DNA of 58,354 nucleotides from positions 1 through 58,354 of the forward strand of contig CACZKE010000017.1 of the NCBI GenBank assembly GCA_902781705.1. The letters are read 5' to 3'. The notes beneath the pieces were generated by a model that saw only the letters and a list, made by a program, of their open reading frames with translations, did not search any database and had not been told where the DNA came from. This DNA is from an uncultured Bacteroidia bacterium (GTDB lineage: Bacteria; Bacteroidota; Bacteroidia; Bacteroidales; UBA932). Of the stretch, positions 8,519 to 17,134 are shown piece after piece (the first letter of the stretch is position 1; each line of letters begins with the position of its first letter). Position numbers and translations under genes: made by a program.

Positions 8519-9975
8519 ACCTTCCTGTTCTCTCCGATATAGGAGGTCGGATCGTCCTTCCGGATAAAAAGCCGGATATCGCCGTCATAGACGTTATTCC
8601 GAACGATGTTTCCCGTATTGGGCGCGGTTACCTTGGTATCCGGAAGCCACTTCACCCGGAGACACTTTCTCAGGTCGATGCAATAGCCGTTCCGGATCCG
8701 CAGCACCGTATTCCCTTCGATGGTGACATTCATGGTACCGTCATCGGCAAAGATGCCGCGGTTCCCATGAGGGCCGTCGATATCATGGATATAATTGTTC
8801 CGGACCACGGTCCGTTTGTTGCCTGTGCCGATGTAGATGGCACCGGAATCGATCAGTGACCGCATGGGATGCTGGCGGAAGGATTCCGACTGACAGATCT
8901 CATTCTGCTCCACTACACCGGATGTACCATAAGTATCCACCTCGGTATAGTGGACGCCGAGAATGAGAGCGGCATAGGAAAAATCCTCGAAATAATTGTC
9001 AGCAATCCGGTAATCCGCGCCGGCGCAACTGACGAGAGGGACATTGGTCATCATCCGGCCGTTCCCGATAAACCGGTTCCCGGTGATGGATGTATTCCGG
9101 CAATCCTGGGCGACGCGGAGACAGCCCTGGTAGTTACCGGTGAACAGACAGTCTTCCAGACGGAAACCGTCCATCCTGTCGATTTTGATACAGGAGGAGC
9201 GGATATGGCTGAAACGGCATCGGCCGATCACGGTCGAACCGGCCTGGAGACCGTCGAGCCAGATGAGATATTTTCCGTCGGCATTCCCCAGGAAAGAGAC
9301 ATCCTCCATCGTGAATGCTCCCAGCCGGGAGTTGCTCAGAGACAGGAAATTCGTCGCCGTACATGCATGAAGTCCTTCCCGCTGCGGCTGCTTGCAAAGC
9401 AGGTAACGAGGCAGGCAACGTCCGAATCGGAGTTCGGACCACATGGCAGTACCCGGATCTTCCTCTTTCCGGAAATACAACCAGCCGTCCTTGATCCGGA
9501 CAACCGGATAGAACGGTCCGAGGAACCATTGGGAGATATGCAGCCAAAGGTCTTCCGCATCTTCCTCGGAAAGGTCAGGTTCATGACAACGAATCTTATA
9601 GACCCCTTTCCGGGAAAAGACGGGGATCGGCCAACTGCCGGCTTTTTTCACCGCCGTCCATGTGTCCACCCCCTTCAAGGTATTCAAATCCACATAGTTG
9701 TATTTCATCGCATACCCGCTTCCATCATCCTTTGCCACCAGCGTACAGTCATCACCACGAATGACGATGCGGGTGTCCGGAAGGTCCAGCCCGTTCAAGT
9801 CCAGATGCCGCTCGCCGTAAAGGTAGATTCCGGGACCGATGGACACTTCCACCAGTTCCGGCGGGTCCGCGGTTCGCAATGCGCTGTCCAGGCGGGCTGG
9901 AAGAGCGTCAAAATCCTGCTGGGAACGGACAGACAGGAGGACGGACAGACAAACAAGGACGAAAGGATGGATCAT
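8509..9975 (-). CDS. Secreted right-handed parallel beta-helix protein
   Basis: A 488-residue protein with an N-terminal hydrophobic signal segment (residues 1-18, ending near SVRSQQ). It is built of repeated short strand motifs such as FRLEDCLFTGN, NTSITGNRFIGN, YRIADNYFEDFSYAALILG, TVVRNNYIHDID and VTIEGNTVLRIRNG, the ladder of Asn/Val-rich turns characteristic of pectate-lyase-like beta-helices. Within a capsule operon it could be a periplasmic or surface polysaccharide lyase, epimerase or binding protein. No catalytic residues can be assigned with confidence. It overlaps both neighbours by 4-10 bases, so it is certainly co-transcribed with the assembly genes. Confidence 0.85.
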   Translation of the reverse strand: MIHPFVLVCLSVLLSVRSQQDFDALPARLDSALRTADPPELVEVSIGPGIYLYGERHLDLNGLDLPDTRIVIRGDDCTLVAKDDGSGYAMKYNYVDLNTLKGVDTWTAVKKAGSWPIPVFSRKGVYKIRCHEPDLSEEDAEDLWLHISQWFLGPFYPVVRIKDGWLYFRKEEDPGTAMWSELRFGRCLPRYLLCKQPQREGLHACTATNFLSLSNSRLGAFTMEDVSFLGNADGKYLIWLDGLQAGSTVIGRCRFSHIRSSCIKIDRMDGFRLEDCLFTGNYQGCLRVAQDCRNTSITGNRFIGNGRMMTNVPLVSCAGADYRIADNYFEDFSYAALILGVHYTEVDTYGTSGVVEQNEICQSESFRQHPMRSLIDSGAIYIGTGNKRTVVRNNYIHDIDGPHGNRGIFADDGTMNVTIEGNTVLRIRNGYCIDLRKCLRVKWLPDTKVTAPNTGNIVRNNVYDGDIRLFIRKDDPTSYIGENRKVCE

Positions 9976-11216
9976 GACCGCACGAGGGACCGATTATAGA
10001 GATACTGCGCCCTGTTCTGCTTGGCGAGAGGTTCCTGGAACTGGGGAGAACTGCTTGCGTAATACAGGTACAAATAGCAGGAAAACCACAACAGGGTTTC
10101 TCCAAAGGCGAAATATGACAGGGACAGGATTCCTGTCAGCGTATAGATGGCTGAGGCTTTGACCAGGAAAGTCTTCTTGCGCGAGAAGCCCCTGAAAGTA
10201 ATGATCAGGACGGTAAGGACCGGGATGACCCCGAACTGATGCCATACCCCGAGAAGGCCCACATCCGAGTGGTCGATACCGCTCTCCTGCAAGACATGGA
10301 TAATAGGGTTCACCTCGGCCGAAATGAATCCGTCTCCCAAAAGATACCGCAAGAAATCGCGGCTTCCCACCATATAGACCAGGGACTTGATCCGATTATA
10401 CTCCGGATTGTTGAGTTGGTCGACGGTCTCATGATACAAGGCGACCCACTGGTCGGCCGTGTACATGAACATCACGAAGGCCGAGAGAAACAGCACGGTC
10501 ACCAAGATCAGTTTCCGGGAACTCATCTTCATCGAAATGAGGGCATAGCAACACACGAAGATGGCGGCGATCAGCGAAGTCCGGTTTTGTGCCAGAAACA
10601 ATACCAGGAAAAGGAAAACGACCCATCCATAATACTTGACGGAGCCCTGTCTTATCGCCCGGTGCAAGGCAAAGATGAAAGCCAGAAATACATGCCGGAC
10701 TCCGGCCAGGACGTGGATATAATCTCCGTTTTCGACCAAGTTCCGTTTTTCGGGAATGACTATCAGGCCGGGTGCGATAAAAGTGACGGTCAGACAGAGA
10801 AGCAGGAAAAGGACCGAGAAAGCATACAAGGACGTACGCATTTCCTTTTCGTTCGGCCGGAGTGCGATGAGGATGAGGAAAGCCGCCATCTCGAAGAAGC
10901 GCCGGTATGTAAAGAAAGACTGCAAAAAACTCTGTCCATAATAAATCTGCGCAGGGATGAAGGAGAGCACGATGCCGAAGAGAAACCACCAAAGAGGGAC
11001 CAGCCAATGCATGGACTCGCCGATCAGAGCCCTCCTGTTGAAAGTGAACATGAAGAACAAAGACAACAGGTAGAATGCGAACGGGCCGTTGACTCCGACC
11101 AGCCGGGTAATGGGGACAATGTCGAAAAAGTTCACGGAGCAGATAAGGAGCAGGAAAACCCACACCTCGATGTAACTCCTTCTTTTTCGGGGAACTCCCC
11201 AGACGGACCGGCTCAT
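9972..11216 (-). CDS. O-antigen/capsule polymerase-like membrane protein (Wzy)
   Basis: A 414-residue polytopic membrane protein with about ten to twelve hydrophobic segments. It has a large loop before the last helices (residues about 270-330, containing NPEYNRIKSLVYMVGSRDFLRYLLGDGFIS), like the periplasmic loop of O-antigen ligase/polymerase family proteins. It probably polymerises lipid-linked repeat units in the periplasm. Wzy sequences diverge strongly, so the call rests on topology, the loop and the presence of wzx, wza and wzc in the same operon. The ATG at 11216 makes an ATGA overlap with the upstream GT2 gene. Confidence 0.82.
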   Translation of the reverse strand: MSRSVWGVPRKRRSYIEVWVFLLLICSVNFFDIVPITRLVGVNGPFAFYLLSLFFMFTFNRRALIGESMHWLVPLWWFLFGIVLSFIPAQIYYGQSFLQSFFTYRRFFEMAAFLILIALRPNEKEMRTSLYAFSVLFLLLCLTVTFIAPGLIVIPEKRNLVENGDYIHVLAGVRHVFLAFIFALHRAIRQGSVKYYGWVVFLFLVLFLAQNRTSLIAAIFVCCYALISMKMSSRKLILVTVLFLSAFVMFMYTADQWVALYHETVDQLNNPEYNRIKSLVYMVGSRDFLRYLLGDGFISAEVNPIIHVLQESGIDHSDVGLLGVWHQFGVIPVLTVLIITFRGFSRKKTFLVKASAIYTLTGILSLSYFAFGETLLWFSCYLYLYYASSSPQFQEPLAKQNRAQYLYNRSLVRS

Positions 11217-12052
11217 CTGATTCGCAAGATCAATCGGAACAGGACAGACAGTACATGGACGGAGAAGGACCCATACCCACGATATTTCCGGTAATAATAA
11301 GCCATGCTCTCGAACTGCTGCATGTCCTGACGGTGTGAGCTCAGGACCTTCCCGATGGTCTGTCCCTGCTGGTGGAGAACCCGGACGGCCGGGCAGAACC
11401 AACAGCATTTGCCGATAGCGGCCATCCTGTCGGACAGGATGTTCTCCTCGGCATAAAGGAATGTTCCTTCGTCGAAAAGACCCGCGTTTACCATGGATTC
11501 CGTATCGACGACCATGAAGGCGCCGACCAGTTTGTCCTGTCTTCCTTCGGTTGCGTTTTCCGCATAATCCAGGTCGAAAATGCGGCGTTTCGTCTCTCGG
11601 CTGAGGAAAGGGGTGGAAACATACATCCAGAAGAAGCGCTTCCACATGCCCTGGTAAGGTTCCGGCCCTTGCCGGTGTCCGTCCGGGCCGATCACTTCCG
11701 GCCCGACAACTCCCACCTCGGGATTCGAATCCAGGACATGGACGAGTGTCTCGACCACCCGGTCGGAAACAAATTCGATGTCATTGTTGGCCAGCAAGAT
11801 CCGATCCGGGCGTTCATGTTCGAGCAAATACCGGATTCCGATATTGTTCCCTGCCGCAAAACCCTTGTTTTCTGCGGGCAGGACCACCGTCCCGGGGATG
11901 CGCCGCTGCAAGGCAGCCGCTTCTTCGGCCGTTGCACCGTTATCCACGACAACGACCTGGCAAGGGATCGTAATCCGACCGAGTTGGTCATCTACGAACC
12001 GGACGGTCAGATCATCGGAACGATAACTGACGATGACGACTCCCAGCATCAA
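11213..12052 (-). CDS. Glycosyltransferase, GT2 family (rhamnosyltransferase-like)
   Basis: A 279-residue GT-A enzyme. LGVVIVSYRSDDLTVRFVDDQL, VVVDNGATAEEAAAL, NKGFAAGNNIGIRYLL and ILLANNDIEF follow the pattern of dTDP-rhamnosyl transferases such as WbbL (N-N-D in place of D-x-D). The product of the rfbBCD genes in the same operon would be a suitable donor, but specificity is inferred. The C-terminal hydrophobic stretch SVHVLSVLFRLILRI may touch the membrane. It overlaps the fucosyltransferase-like and polymerase genes by 4 bases each. Confidence 0.9.
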   Translation of the reverse strand: MMLGVVIVSYRSDDLTVRFVDDQLGRITIPCQVVVVDNGATAEEAAALQRRIPGTVVLPAENKGFAAGNNIGIRYLLEHERPDRILLANNDIEFVSDRVVETLVHVLDSNPEVGVVGPEVIGPDGHRQGPEPYQGMWKRFFWMYVSTPFLSRETKRRIFDLDYAENATEGRQDKLVGAFMVVDTESMVNAGLFDEGTFLYAEENILSDRMAAIGKCCWFCPAVRVLHQQGQTIGKVLSSHRQDMQQFESMAYYYRKYRGYGSFSVHVLSVLFRLILRIR

Positions 12053-13062
12053 CTGAACAATTTACCGAAACCTCTGCGGATACGGCCGAGCCAAAGACTG
12101 AAAAGCTTTTTCCGATGGGACCACCTGTCCAGAACCAGACGGCTGTCCAGATACATCCTGCCCTTGTTCGCCCTGTTCCGTCTTTGTGCCTTTTCCAGCG
12201 GCTGTTCGAAGATGGAAAGCAGCCATTCCTCCAGCCGGGCATACTCTTCTTCCAGCGAAGGGGCATCCGGCCTCATCGCCGGATGACGGAGCATTCGAAG
12301 GTACTGCTTGTCATCCCGGTCCAATTCCTCGACACGCCGAAGCGCCTCGGAAAAGGAAGATCCGTCTTTTACCTGAATGAAACTCTCGGTATCGAACACC
12401 TTTCCAACCTCCGGATCCCCCCAATAAACAGGTATGGTCCGTGCAGCGAACGCTTCCATCAGTTTTTCGGTGGTATAGCCCGGATGAGAGCCGTTTTCGA
12501 AGCAGAGCGAGAACTTGTGTCTCCGTTCGAAGGCCAGTTTATCCTCGACTGGACCTCCCACATTATTCATGAACTGTCCTCCGGAATCCACTTTCCTGTA
12601 AGCGGACATCCTGCGGAAGGCATCGTTCCGAACCGGGTTGTCCGGATTGCTCACCACAAAACTGCAGAAGCCGTCTTTTTCTGCGGCAAGGTTCCAGTCC
12701 GGCCCGATTTCATGCTTGTGAAGCATGGCCTGCAGCAACTCCTCCTGATAAAAAAGATATATGGGGAAACGGATATAGCGGTCCCCATAGTCCATCCATT
12801 CGAAACCGATGGCATAGTCGCATGCGTTGAAATCCGGGACGAGGTTCTCCCCTGTGTGGCAAATCTTGATACACCTGTCCGGAACGCCCCAATGCGTCTC
12901 TCCCATAACGGAAAAGAACACGTAGTCCGGATCTTCGCAAATCTGGACATCATAATGCTTCCTCAATATCCTCAAGAGAAGGTACTGTTCGCGTTTTTGC
13001 TGAAAATCAGCCCAGTAGTCCATAAACTGGACCCTGACGGTCCGCTTTACCGTTTCTTCCAT
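12049..13062 (-). CDS. GT10 family alpha-1,3/1,4-fucosyltransferase-like enzyme
   Basis: A 337-residue protein with the GT10 signature FSLCFENGSHPGYTTEKLMEAFAARTIPVYWGDP (about residues 190-225), including the FEN and YxTEK donor-site motifs of alpha-1,3-fucosyltransferases. The N-terminal half, VQFMDYWADFQQKREQYLLLRILRKHYDVQ, fits bacterial members. It probably transfers fucose or a related sugar onto the repeat unit. The start at 13062 overlaps the flippase gene by 16 bases. GDP-fucose synthesis genes (gmd/fcl or fkp) are absent here, so the donor must come from elsewhere. Confidence 0.88.
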   Translation of the reverse strand: MEETVKRTVRVQFMDYWADFQQKREQYLLLRILRKHYDVQICEDPDYVFFSVMGETHWGVPDRCIKICHTGENLVPDFNACDYAIGFEWMDYGDRYIRFPIYLFYQEELLQAMLHKHEIGPDWNLAAEKDGFCSFVVSNPDNPVRNDAFRRMSAYRKVDSGGQFMNNVGGPVEDKLAFERRHKFSLCFENGSHPGYTTEKLMEAFAARTIPVYWGDPEVGKVFDTESFIQVKDGSSFSEALRRVEELDRDDKQYLRMLRHPAMRPDAPSLEEEYARLEEWLLSIFEQPLEKAQRRNRANKGRMYLDSRLVLDRWSHRKKLFSLWLGRIRRGFGKLFS

Positions 13063-14489
13063 GACAACAGGGATTGCAACAAGCCCATGACGACAGGGTC
13101 CTTGACGACCCGGCAGGATACAAAAAGGAAATACGAACCCGCCACCATCCCGTTGACGATACACCGTAACAGGGCAGTCGGGATGGGGATCAGGCGGATG
13201 GCCCACAGCAGGACCAGCAACGGCAGGTAGAGCACGATATCCTTCAACAGCCGCTTCCCGGGAAATCCTTTCAAGGAATATCCGAAAACGGCAAACGCGG
13301 CAGACAGAAGGACGGCAGTCTCCGAACAGAGCCACACGATGGCCGATCCTTCCGCCTTCAGGAGGCGGACAAGGAGCAGGTTCAGTGACAATCCGACGAT
13401 GGCACCATACACGGAATTGCGGAGGATCCGCCTGTCCATTTTACGGGGCATCATGACCTGGACGATCAGAATCTCCTCCAGGCCGACAATCAGGATCAGG
13501 GGCGCGACGATCATCAGCGGGACGTTCGATCCTTCATATCCTGCTCCGGACAGGACACGGATAATATCCCCTGCCGTCATTTCTATCAGGATGACCAGCG
13601 GAACCCCGGCAAGGAACAGGATATTGAACGTCTTCTCCACAAAAGACCTGAACACATCCTCTTTCCCCTCGGACAGGACGGCACTCATGCGGGGCAGAAG
13701 GACGGTCGTACAGGCCGTAAAGAATGCTGTGACGATCGATAGGATTTTGGTAGCGGAGGTATAGTAACCCACTTGTTCCGGATCATGCACCATGCCCAGG
13801 AAGATGACATTGAACGACGTGTACATCGATGTCAGGACATAATTCAAACCCAACACCAGATAGGGCATTACCAAAGGTCCCGGACTCAATCCGCGGAAGG
13901 TGACCCGGACATACTTCCCGGAATAGAGAATGTTCACCAGCGCGTTCAATACGGCGGAAAGGGTCAGCAGGAGGAAATAGACGCCATAGTCCTCGGCTTT
14001 CCGGACAAACAGGAAAATGGAGACGATATATAGGATCTTGATCAGGACGGAACGATAGGTAATATACCCGAACTCCTCGACCCCTCGGTAGAGCCAATCC
14101 AGGAACAGACTGTTGGCCAGAAGTTTAGCCACACCGACCAGCAACAGTTTCCGATATGGGACCAAGGAAGGGACCACAAAGATGGAAACCAGCAGGACTG
14201 CGGTGGCGATCAGCGTGGTAAGGACATTCAGGAAAAGCAGGCTGGAGAATACCCGGTTGCGTTCCTCCCTGTCATCTCTCGCCGCAGCGATCTCGCGTAC
14301 ACCCAGGACAGAAATGCCCATCGTCGAAAACACCAGGAAATAGTTGATGATATTGTCGACGAAGTTGCACATTCCTATGTTCGTCACCCCCAACACCCTG
14401 GACACGTAGGGATACGTGATCAGGGGGAACACGTAGTTGGCGACGGTAAGGAGCGCGCTGTAAAAAAAGTTCTTCTTCAGACTGGGCAT
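13047..14489 (-). CDS. Wzx-type polysaccharide flippase
   Basis: A 480-residue membrane protein with 12-14 hydrophobic segments, of the MOP superfamily (polysaccharide biosynthesis/flippase). The N-terminus LKKNFFYSALLTVANYVFPLITYPYVSRVLGVTNIGMCNFVDNIINYF is highly typical of Wzx: a basic cap, then a YVSRVLG block. It should move the undecaprenyl-PP-linked repeat unit across the inner membrane to the polymerase. It starts directly after the rfbB stop (adjacent at 14489/14490). Confidence 0.94.
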   Translation of the reverse strand: MPSLKKNFFYSALLTVANYVFPLITYPYVSRVLGVTNIGMCNFVDNIINYFLVFSTMGISVLGVREIAAARDDREERNRVFSSLLFLNVLTTLIATAVLLVSIFVVPSLVPYRKLLLVGVAKLLANSLFLDWLYRGVEEFGYITYRSVLIKILYIVSIFLFVRKAEDYGVYFLLLTLSAVLNALVNILYSGKYVRVTFRGLSPGPLVMPYLVLGLNYVLTSMYTSFNVIFLGMVHDPEQVGYYTSATKILSIVTAFFTACTTVLLPRMSAVLSEGKEDVFRSFVEKTFNILFLAGVPLVILIEMTAGDIIRVLSGAGYEGSNVPLMIVAPLILIVGLEEILIVQVMMPRKMDRRILRNSVYGAIVGLSLNLLLVRLLKAEGSAIVWLCSETAVLLSAAFAVFGYSLKGFPGKRLLKDIVLYLPLLVLLWAIRLIPIPTALLRCIVNGMVAGSYFLFVSCRVVKDPVVMGLLQSLLSWKKR

Positions 14490-15647
14490 CTACCGCCCCT
14501 TGTACATCTCCTCGTAATACTTCTGGTAATCCCCGCTGGTGACGTTGTCCAGCCAGTCCTGGTTGTCCAGGTACCAGCGGACGGTCTTCTCGATGCCTTC
14601 CTCGAACTGGAGGGAGGGTTCCCAGCCCAGTTCGCGCTGGAGTTTGGTGCTGTCGATGGCGTAGCGGAGGTCATGGCCGGCACGGTCGGTCACGTAGGTG
14701 ATCAGGTCCATGTCGGCGCCTTCGGGACGGCCCAGCAGGCGGTCCACCGTATGGATGAGGACCTTGATGATGTCGATGTTCTTCCACTCGTTGAAACCGC
14801 CGATGTTGTAGGTCTCGGCCACCTTCCCTTCGTGGAAGATGAGGTCGATGGCACGGGCGTGGTCCTCCACATAGAGCCAGTCGCGGACGTTCTCGCCCTT
14901 TCCATAGACGGGAAGCGGCTTGCGGTGGCGGATGTTATTGACAAAGAGCGGGATGAGTTTCTCCGGGAACTGGTAGGGTCCGTAATTGTTGGAGCAGTTC
15001 GTGACGATGGTGGGCATCCCGAAGGTGTCGTGGAAGGCCCGCACGAAGTGGTCGCTGGACGCCTTGGCGGCGCTGTACGGGCTGTGCGGCTGATACTTCA
15101 GGTCCTCGGTGAAGAACTTCTCGCCGTAGGCCAGGTGGTGTTTCCCGCTGGAGGCCTTGGTCGTGAACGGAGGTTCGATACCTTCCGGGTGGGTCATTTC
15201 CAGGGCGCCGTACACTTCGTCGGTGGAGATGTGGTAAAAGCGGCAGGGAATAGATGCCCGGTCGGAGCCGGGCATGACGTAGCCCATCGGCTCCCAGTAC
15301 GCCTTGGCGGCCTGCAGCATGGACAGGGTCCCCATGACGTTGGTCCGGGCGAAGGTGAAAGGATCCTTGATGGAGCGGTCCACGTGGGACTCCGCGGCGA
15401 GATGGATGATGCCGTCCACCTGCTCTTCCTGCATGAGTTTCAGGACGCCTTCGAAGTCGCAGATGTCCATCCGGACAAAGCGGTAGTTGGGTTTGTCCTC
15501 GATGTCTTTCAGGTTCGCGAGATTCCCCGCATAGGTAAGTTTGTCCAGGTTGATGATCCGGTAATCCGGATATTTGTTGACGAGCAGCCGGACTACGTGG
15601 CTGCCGATGAAACCGGCTCCGCCGGTGACGATGATGGTTCTACGCAT
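14490..15647 (-). CDS. rfbB: dTDP-glucose 4,6-dehydratase
   Basis: A 385-residue extended short-chain dehydrogenase. TGGAGFIGSHVVRLL binds NAD; STDEVYG and YSAAKASSDHFVRAF carry the catalytic Thr/Asp-Glu and Tyr-x3-Lys residues. It makes dTDP-4-keto-6-deoxyglucose from dTDP-glucose. The ATG at 15647 overlaps the rfbC end by 8 bases. Slightly longer than the usual 350 because of an insertion around the substrate loop (PGSDRASIPCRFYHIS and the segment PPFTTKASSGKHHLAYGEKFF), as in many Bacteroidales. rfbA, which supplies dTDP-glucose, is not in the window. Confidence 0.97.
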   Translation of the reverse strand: MRRTIIVTGGAGFIGSHVVRLLVNKYPDYRIINLDKLTYAGNLANLKDIEDKPNYRFVRMDICDFEGVLKLMQEEQVDGIIHLAAESHVDRSIKDPFTFARTNVMGTLSMLQAAKAYWEPMGYVMPGSDRASIPCRFYHISTDEVYGALEMTHPEGIEPPFTTKASSGKHHLAYGEKFFTEDLKYQPHSPYSAAKASSDHFVRAFHDTFGMPTIVTNCSNNYGPYQFPEKLIPLFVNNIRHRKPLPVYGKGENVRDWLYVEDHARAIDLIFHEGKVAETYNIGGFNEWKNIDIIKVLIHTVDRLLGRPEGADMDLITYVTDRAGHDLRYAIDSTKLQRELGWEPSLQFEEGIEKTVRWYLDNQDWLDNVTSGDYQKYYEEMYKGR

Positions 15648-16173
15648 GGAGGAAAGGATGATGTTTGTCTTTTTCGGAAAGGATGATGTCGCCGGCCGGC
15701 AGGCGCCAGTCGATGGCGAGGTCCGGATCGTTCCAGGCGATGCCGCCTTCGGAGGCCGGGCAATAGAGGTTGTCGCACTTGTACTGGAACACGACATCCT
15801 CCGAGAGAACGGCGAAACCATGGGCAAAGCCCCGCGGAATGAACATCATCCGGTGGTTTTCCCCGGAAAGTTCCTCCGCATGCCATTTCCCGTAGGTGGG
15901 AGAACCTTCGCGAAGGTCCACGGCGACGTCCAGCACGGCACCGCTCACCACACGGACGAGTTTCGCCTGGGCGTGTTCCCCTTTCTGGAAATGCAGGCCC
16001 CGGACGACCCCGTAGCGGGATTTGCTCTCGTTGTCCTGCACGAAGTGGACGGGTCCCACCTTTCCGGTGAACTCCCGTTCATTGAAAACCTCGAAGAAAT
16101 AGCCCCGCTCGTCCCCGAACACCTTCGGTTCGATCACGACGAGACCTCCGATACCTGTCTGGATGATATTCAT
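15640..16173 (-). CDS. rfbC: dTDP-4-dehydrorhamnose 3,5-epimerase
   Basis: A 177-residue cupin-fold epimerase. ERGYFFEVFNEREF, VVRGLHFQKGEHAQAKLVRVVSGAVLDVAVDLR (with the catalytic His), FIPRGFAHGFAVL and FQYKCDNLYCPASEGGIAWNDPDLAIDW are all RmlC signature blocks. It converts dTDP-4-keto-6-deoxyglucose to the L-lyxo epimer. The ATG at 16173 forms an ATGA overlap with rfbD, fixing the start. Confidence 0.97.
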   Translation of the reverse strand: MNIIQTGIGGLVVIEPKVFGDERGYFFEVFNEREFTGKVGPVHFVQDNESKSRYGVVRGLHFQKGEHAQAKLVRVVSGAVLDVAVDLREGSPTYGKWHAEELSGENHRMMFIPRGFAHGFAVLSEDVVFQYKCDNLYCPASEGGIAWNDPDLAIDWRLPAGDIILSEKDKHHPFLHA

Positions 16174-17042
16174 AGTCTGTCGATACATTTTTTCAAGGAA
16201 GCATACCAGTGCGGGACCTCCACGCCGAAGGTCTCCTTCACCTTGGTCTTGTCCAGGACCGAGAAGTGCGGCCGGCGTACCTTGGAGGGGAATTCGTCGG
16301 AATGGCAGGGCCGGATGTCGCAGGTGTTTCCGCTGAGGTCCCGGATGGCGCAGGCGAAATCGAACCAGGAACACACGCCTTCATCGGAGAAATGGTAGAT
16401 ACCCTGCCGGTCCGTCAGCCGCTCCGTAATGACCTTATGGATAAGCGCGGCAAGGTCCGCCGCATAGGTGGGCGTACCGACCTGGTCGAAAACGACCTTG
16501 AGCTGCGGCCTTTCGGCGGTGAGTTGCCGCATGGTCTTCACGAAGTTCTTCCCGTAGGGCGAATAGAGCCAGGCCGTCCGGAAGATCTGATGGCTGCAGC
16601 CGGCTTCCTGCACCGCCTGCTCGCCCTGGAGTTTGGTCGCTCCGTACACGCCGTTCGGATGCACCGGCCAGTCTTCCCGGCACGGAAGGGCGATGTCTCC
16701 CTGGAACACATAGTCCGTGGAAATGTGGATCATGTGCGCGCCCCTTTCCGCCGCCACCGAGGCGAGGATGCCCGGGGCCACGTGGTTCAGGAGATCGGCC
16801 ATCGGCAGGTCCTCCTCCGCCTTGTCCACATTCGTGTAGGCCGCGCAGTTGACGATGACATCCACCTTCTCCGACTCACAGATGAGCCGTACCGCATCGC
16901 GGTTGGTGATGTCCAGATAGACCGTTTCCACGCCCGGAAGAGAGGCGACGTCCGTGAAAATGTAACGGTCGGAGGACCCGGCGGAAACATGGCGCATTTC
17001 CGTCCCGAGTTGTCCGTTGGCACCGCAAACCAGTATGTTCAT
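16170..17042 (-). CDS. rfbD: dTDP-4-dehydrorhamnose reductase
   Basis: A 290-residue short-chain reductase with the NAD(P)-binding motif LVCGANGQLGTEM, STDYVFQGD, and the catalytic YGATKLQGE (Tyr-x3-Lys). It reduces the 4-keto group to complete dTDP-L-rhamnose. First of the D-C-B trio. A 92-base gap with a hairpin separates it from the phosphatase gene, the largest gap inside the operon. Confidence 0.97.
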   Translation of the reverse strand: MNILVCGANGQLGTEMRHVSAGSSDRYIFTDVASLPGVETVYLDITNRDAVRLICESEKVDVIVNCAAYTNVDKAEEDLPMADLLNHVAPGILASVAAERGAHMIHISTDYVFQGDIALPCREDWPVHPNGVYGATKLQGEQAVQEAGCSHQIFRTAWLYSPYGKNFVKTMRQLTAERPQLKVVFDQVGTPTYAADLAALIHKVITERLTDRQGIYHFSDEGVCSWFDFACAIRDLSGNTCDIRPCHSDEFPSKVRRPHFSVLDKTKVKETFGVEVPHWYASLKKCIDRL

Positions 17043-17134
17043 AAAAGCATAAGTTTATATTCCTCCGCCTATTTCGCATAGACGAAGCAGGAAAGCCGGA
17101 GCCGCTTCCCTGTCCAAGGAAACCGTTCTCCGGC
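17043..17134 (-). promoter_or_regulatory. Intercistronic hairpin between phosphatase and rfbD
   Basis: The only sizeable gap of the operon. On the transcribed strand, GCCGGAG (17134-17128) can pair with CTCCGGC (17101-17095), and TTTCC/GGGAA can pair inside, giving a long stem-loop followed by TTTCC and an AT-rich run up to the rfbD ATG. It could be an attenuator, a partial terminator or an mRNA-processing point separating export/control genes from sugar-synthesis genes. The T-run is weak, so full termination is unlikely. Confidence 0.45.
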
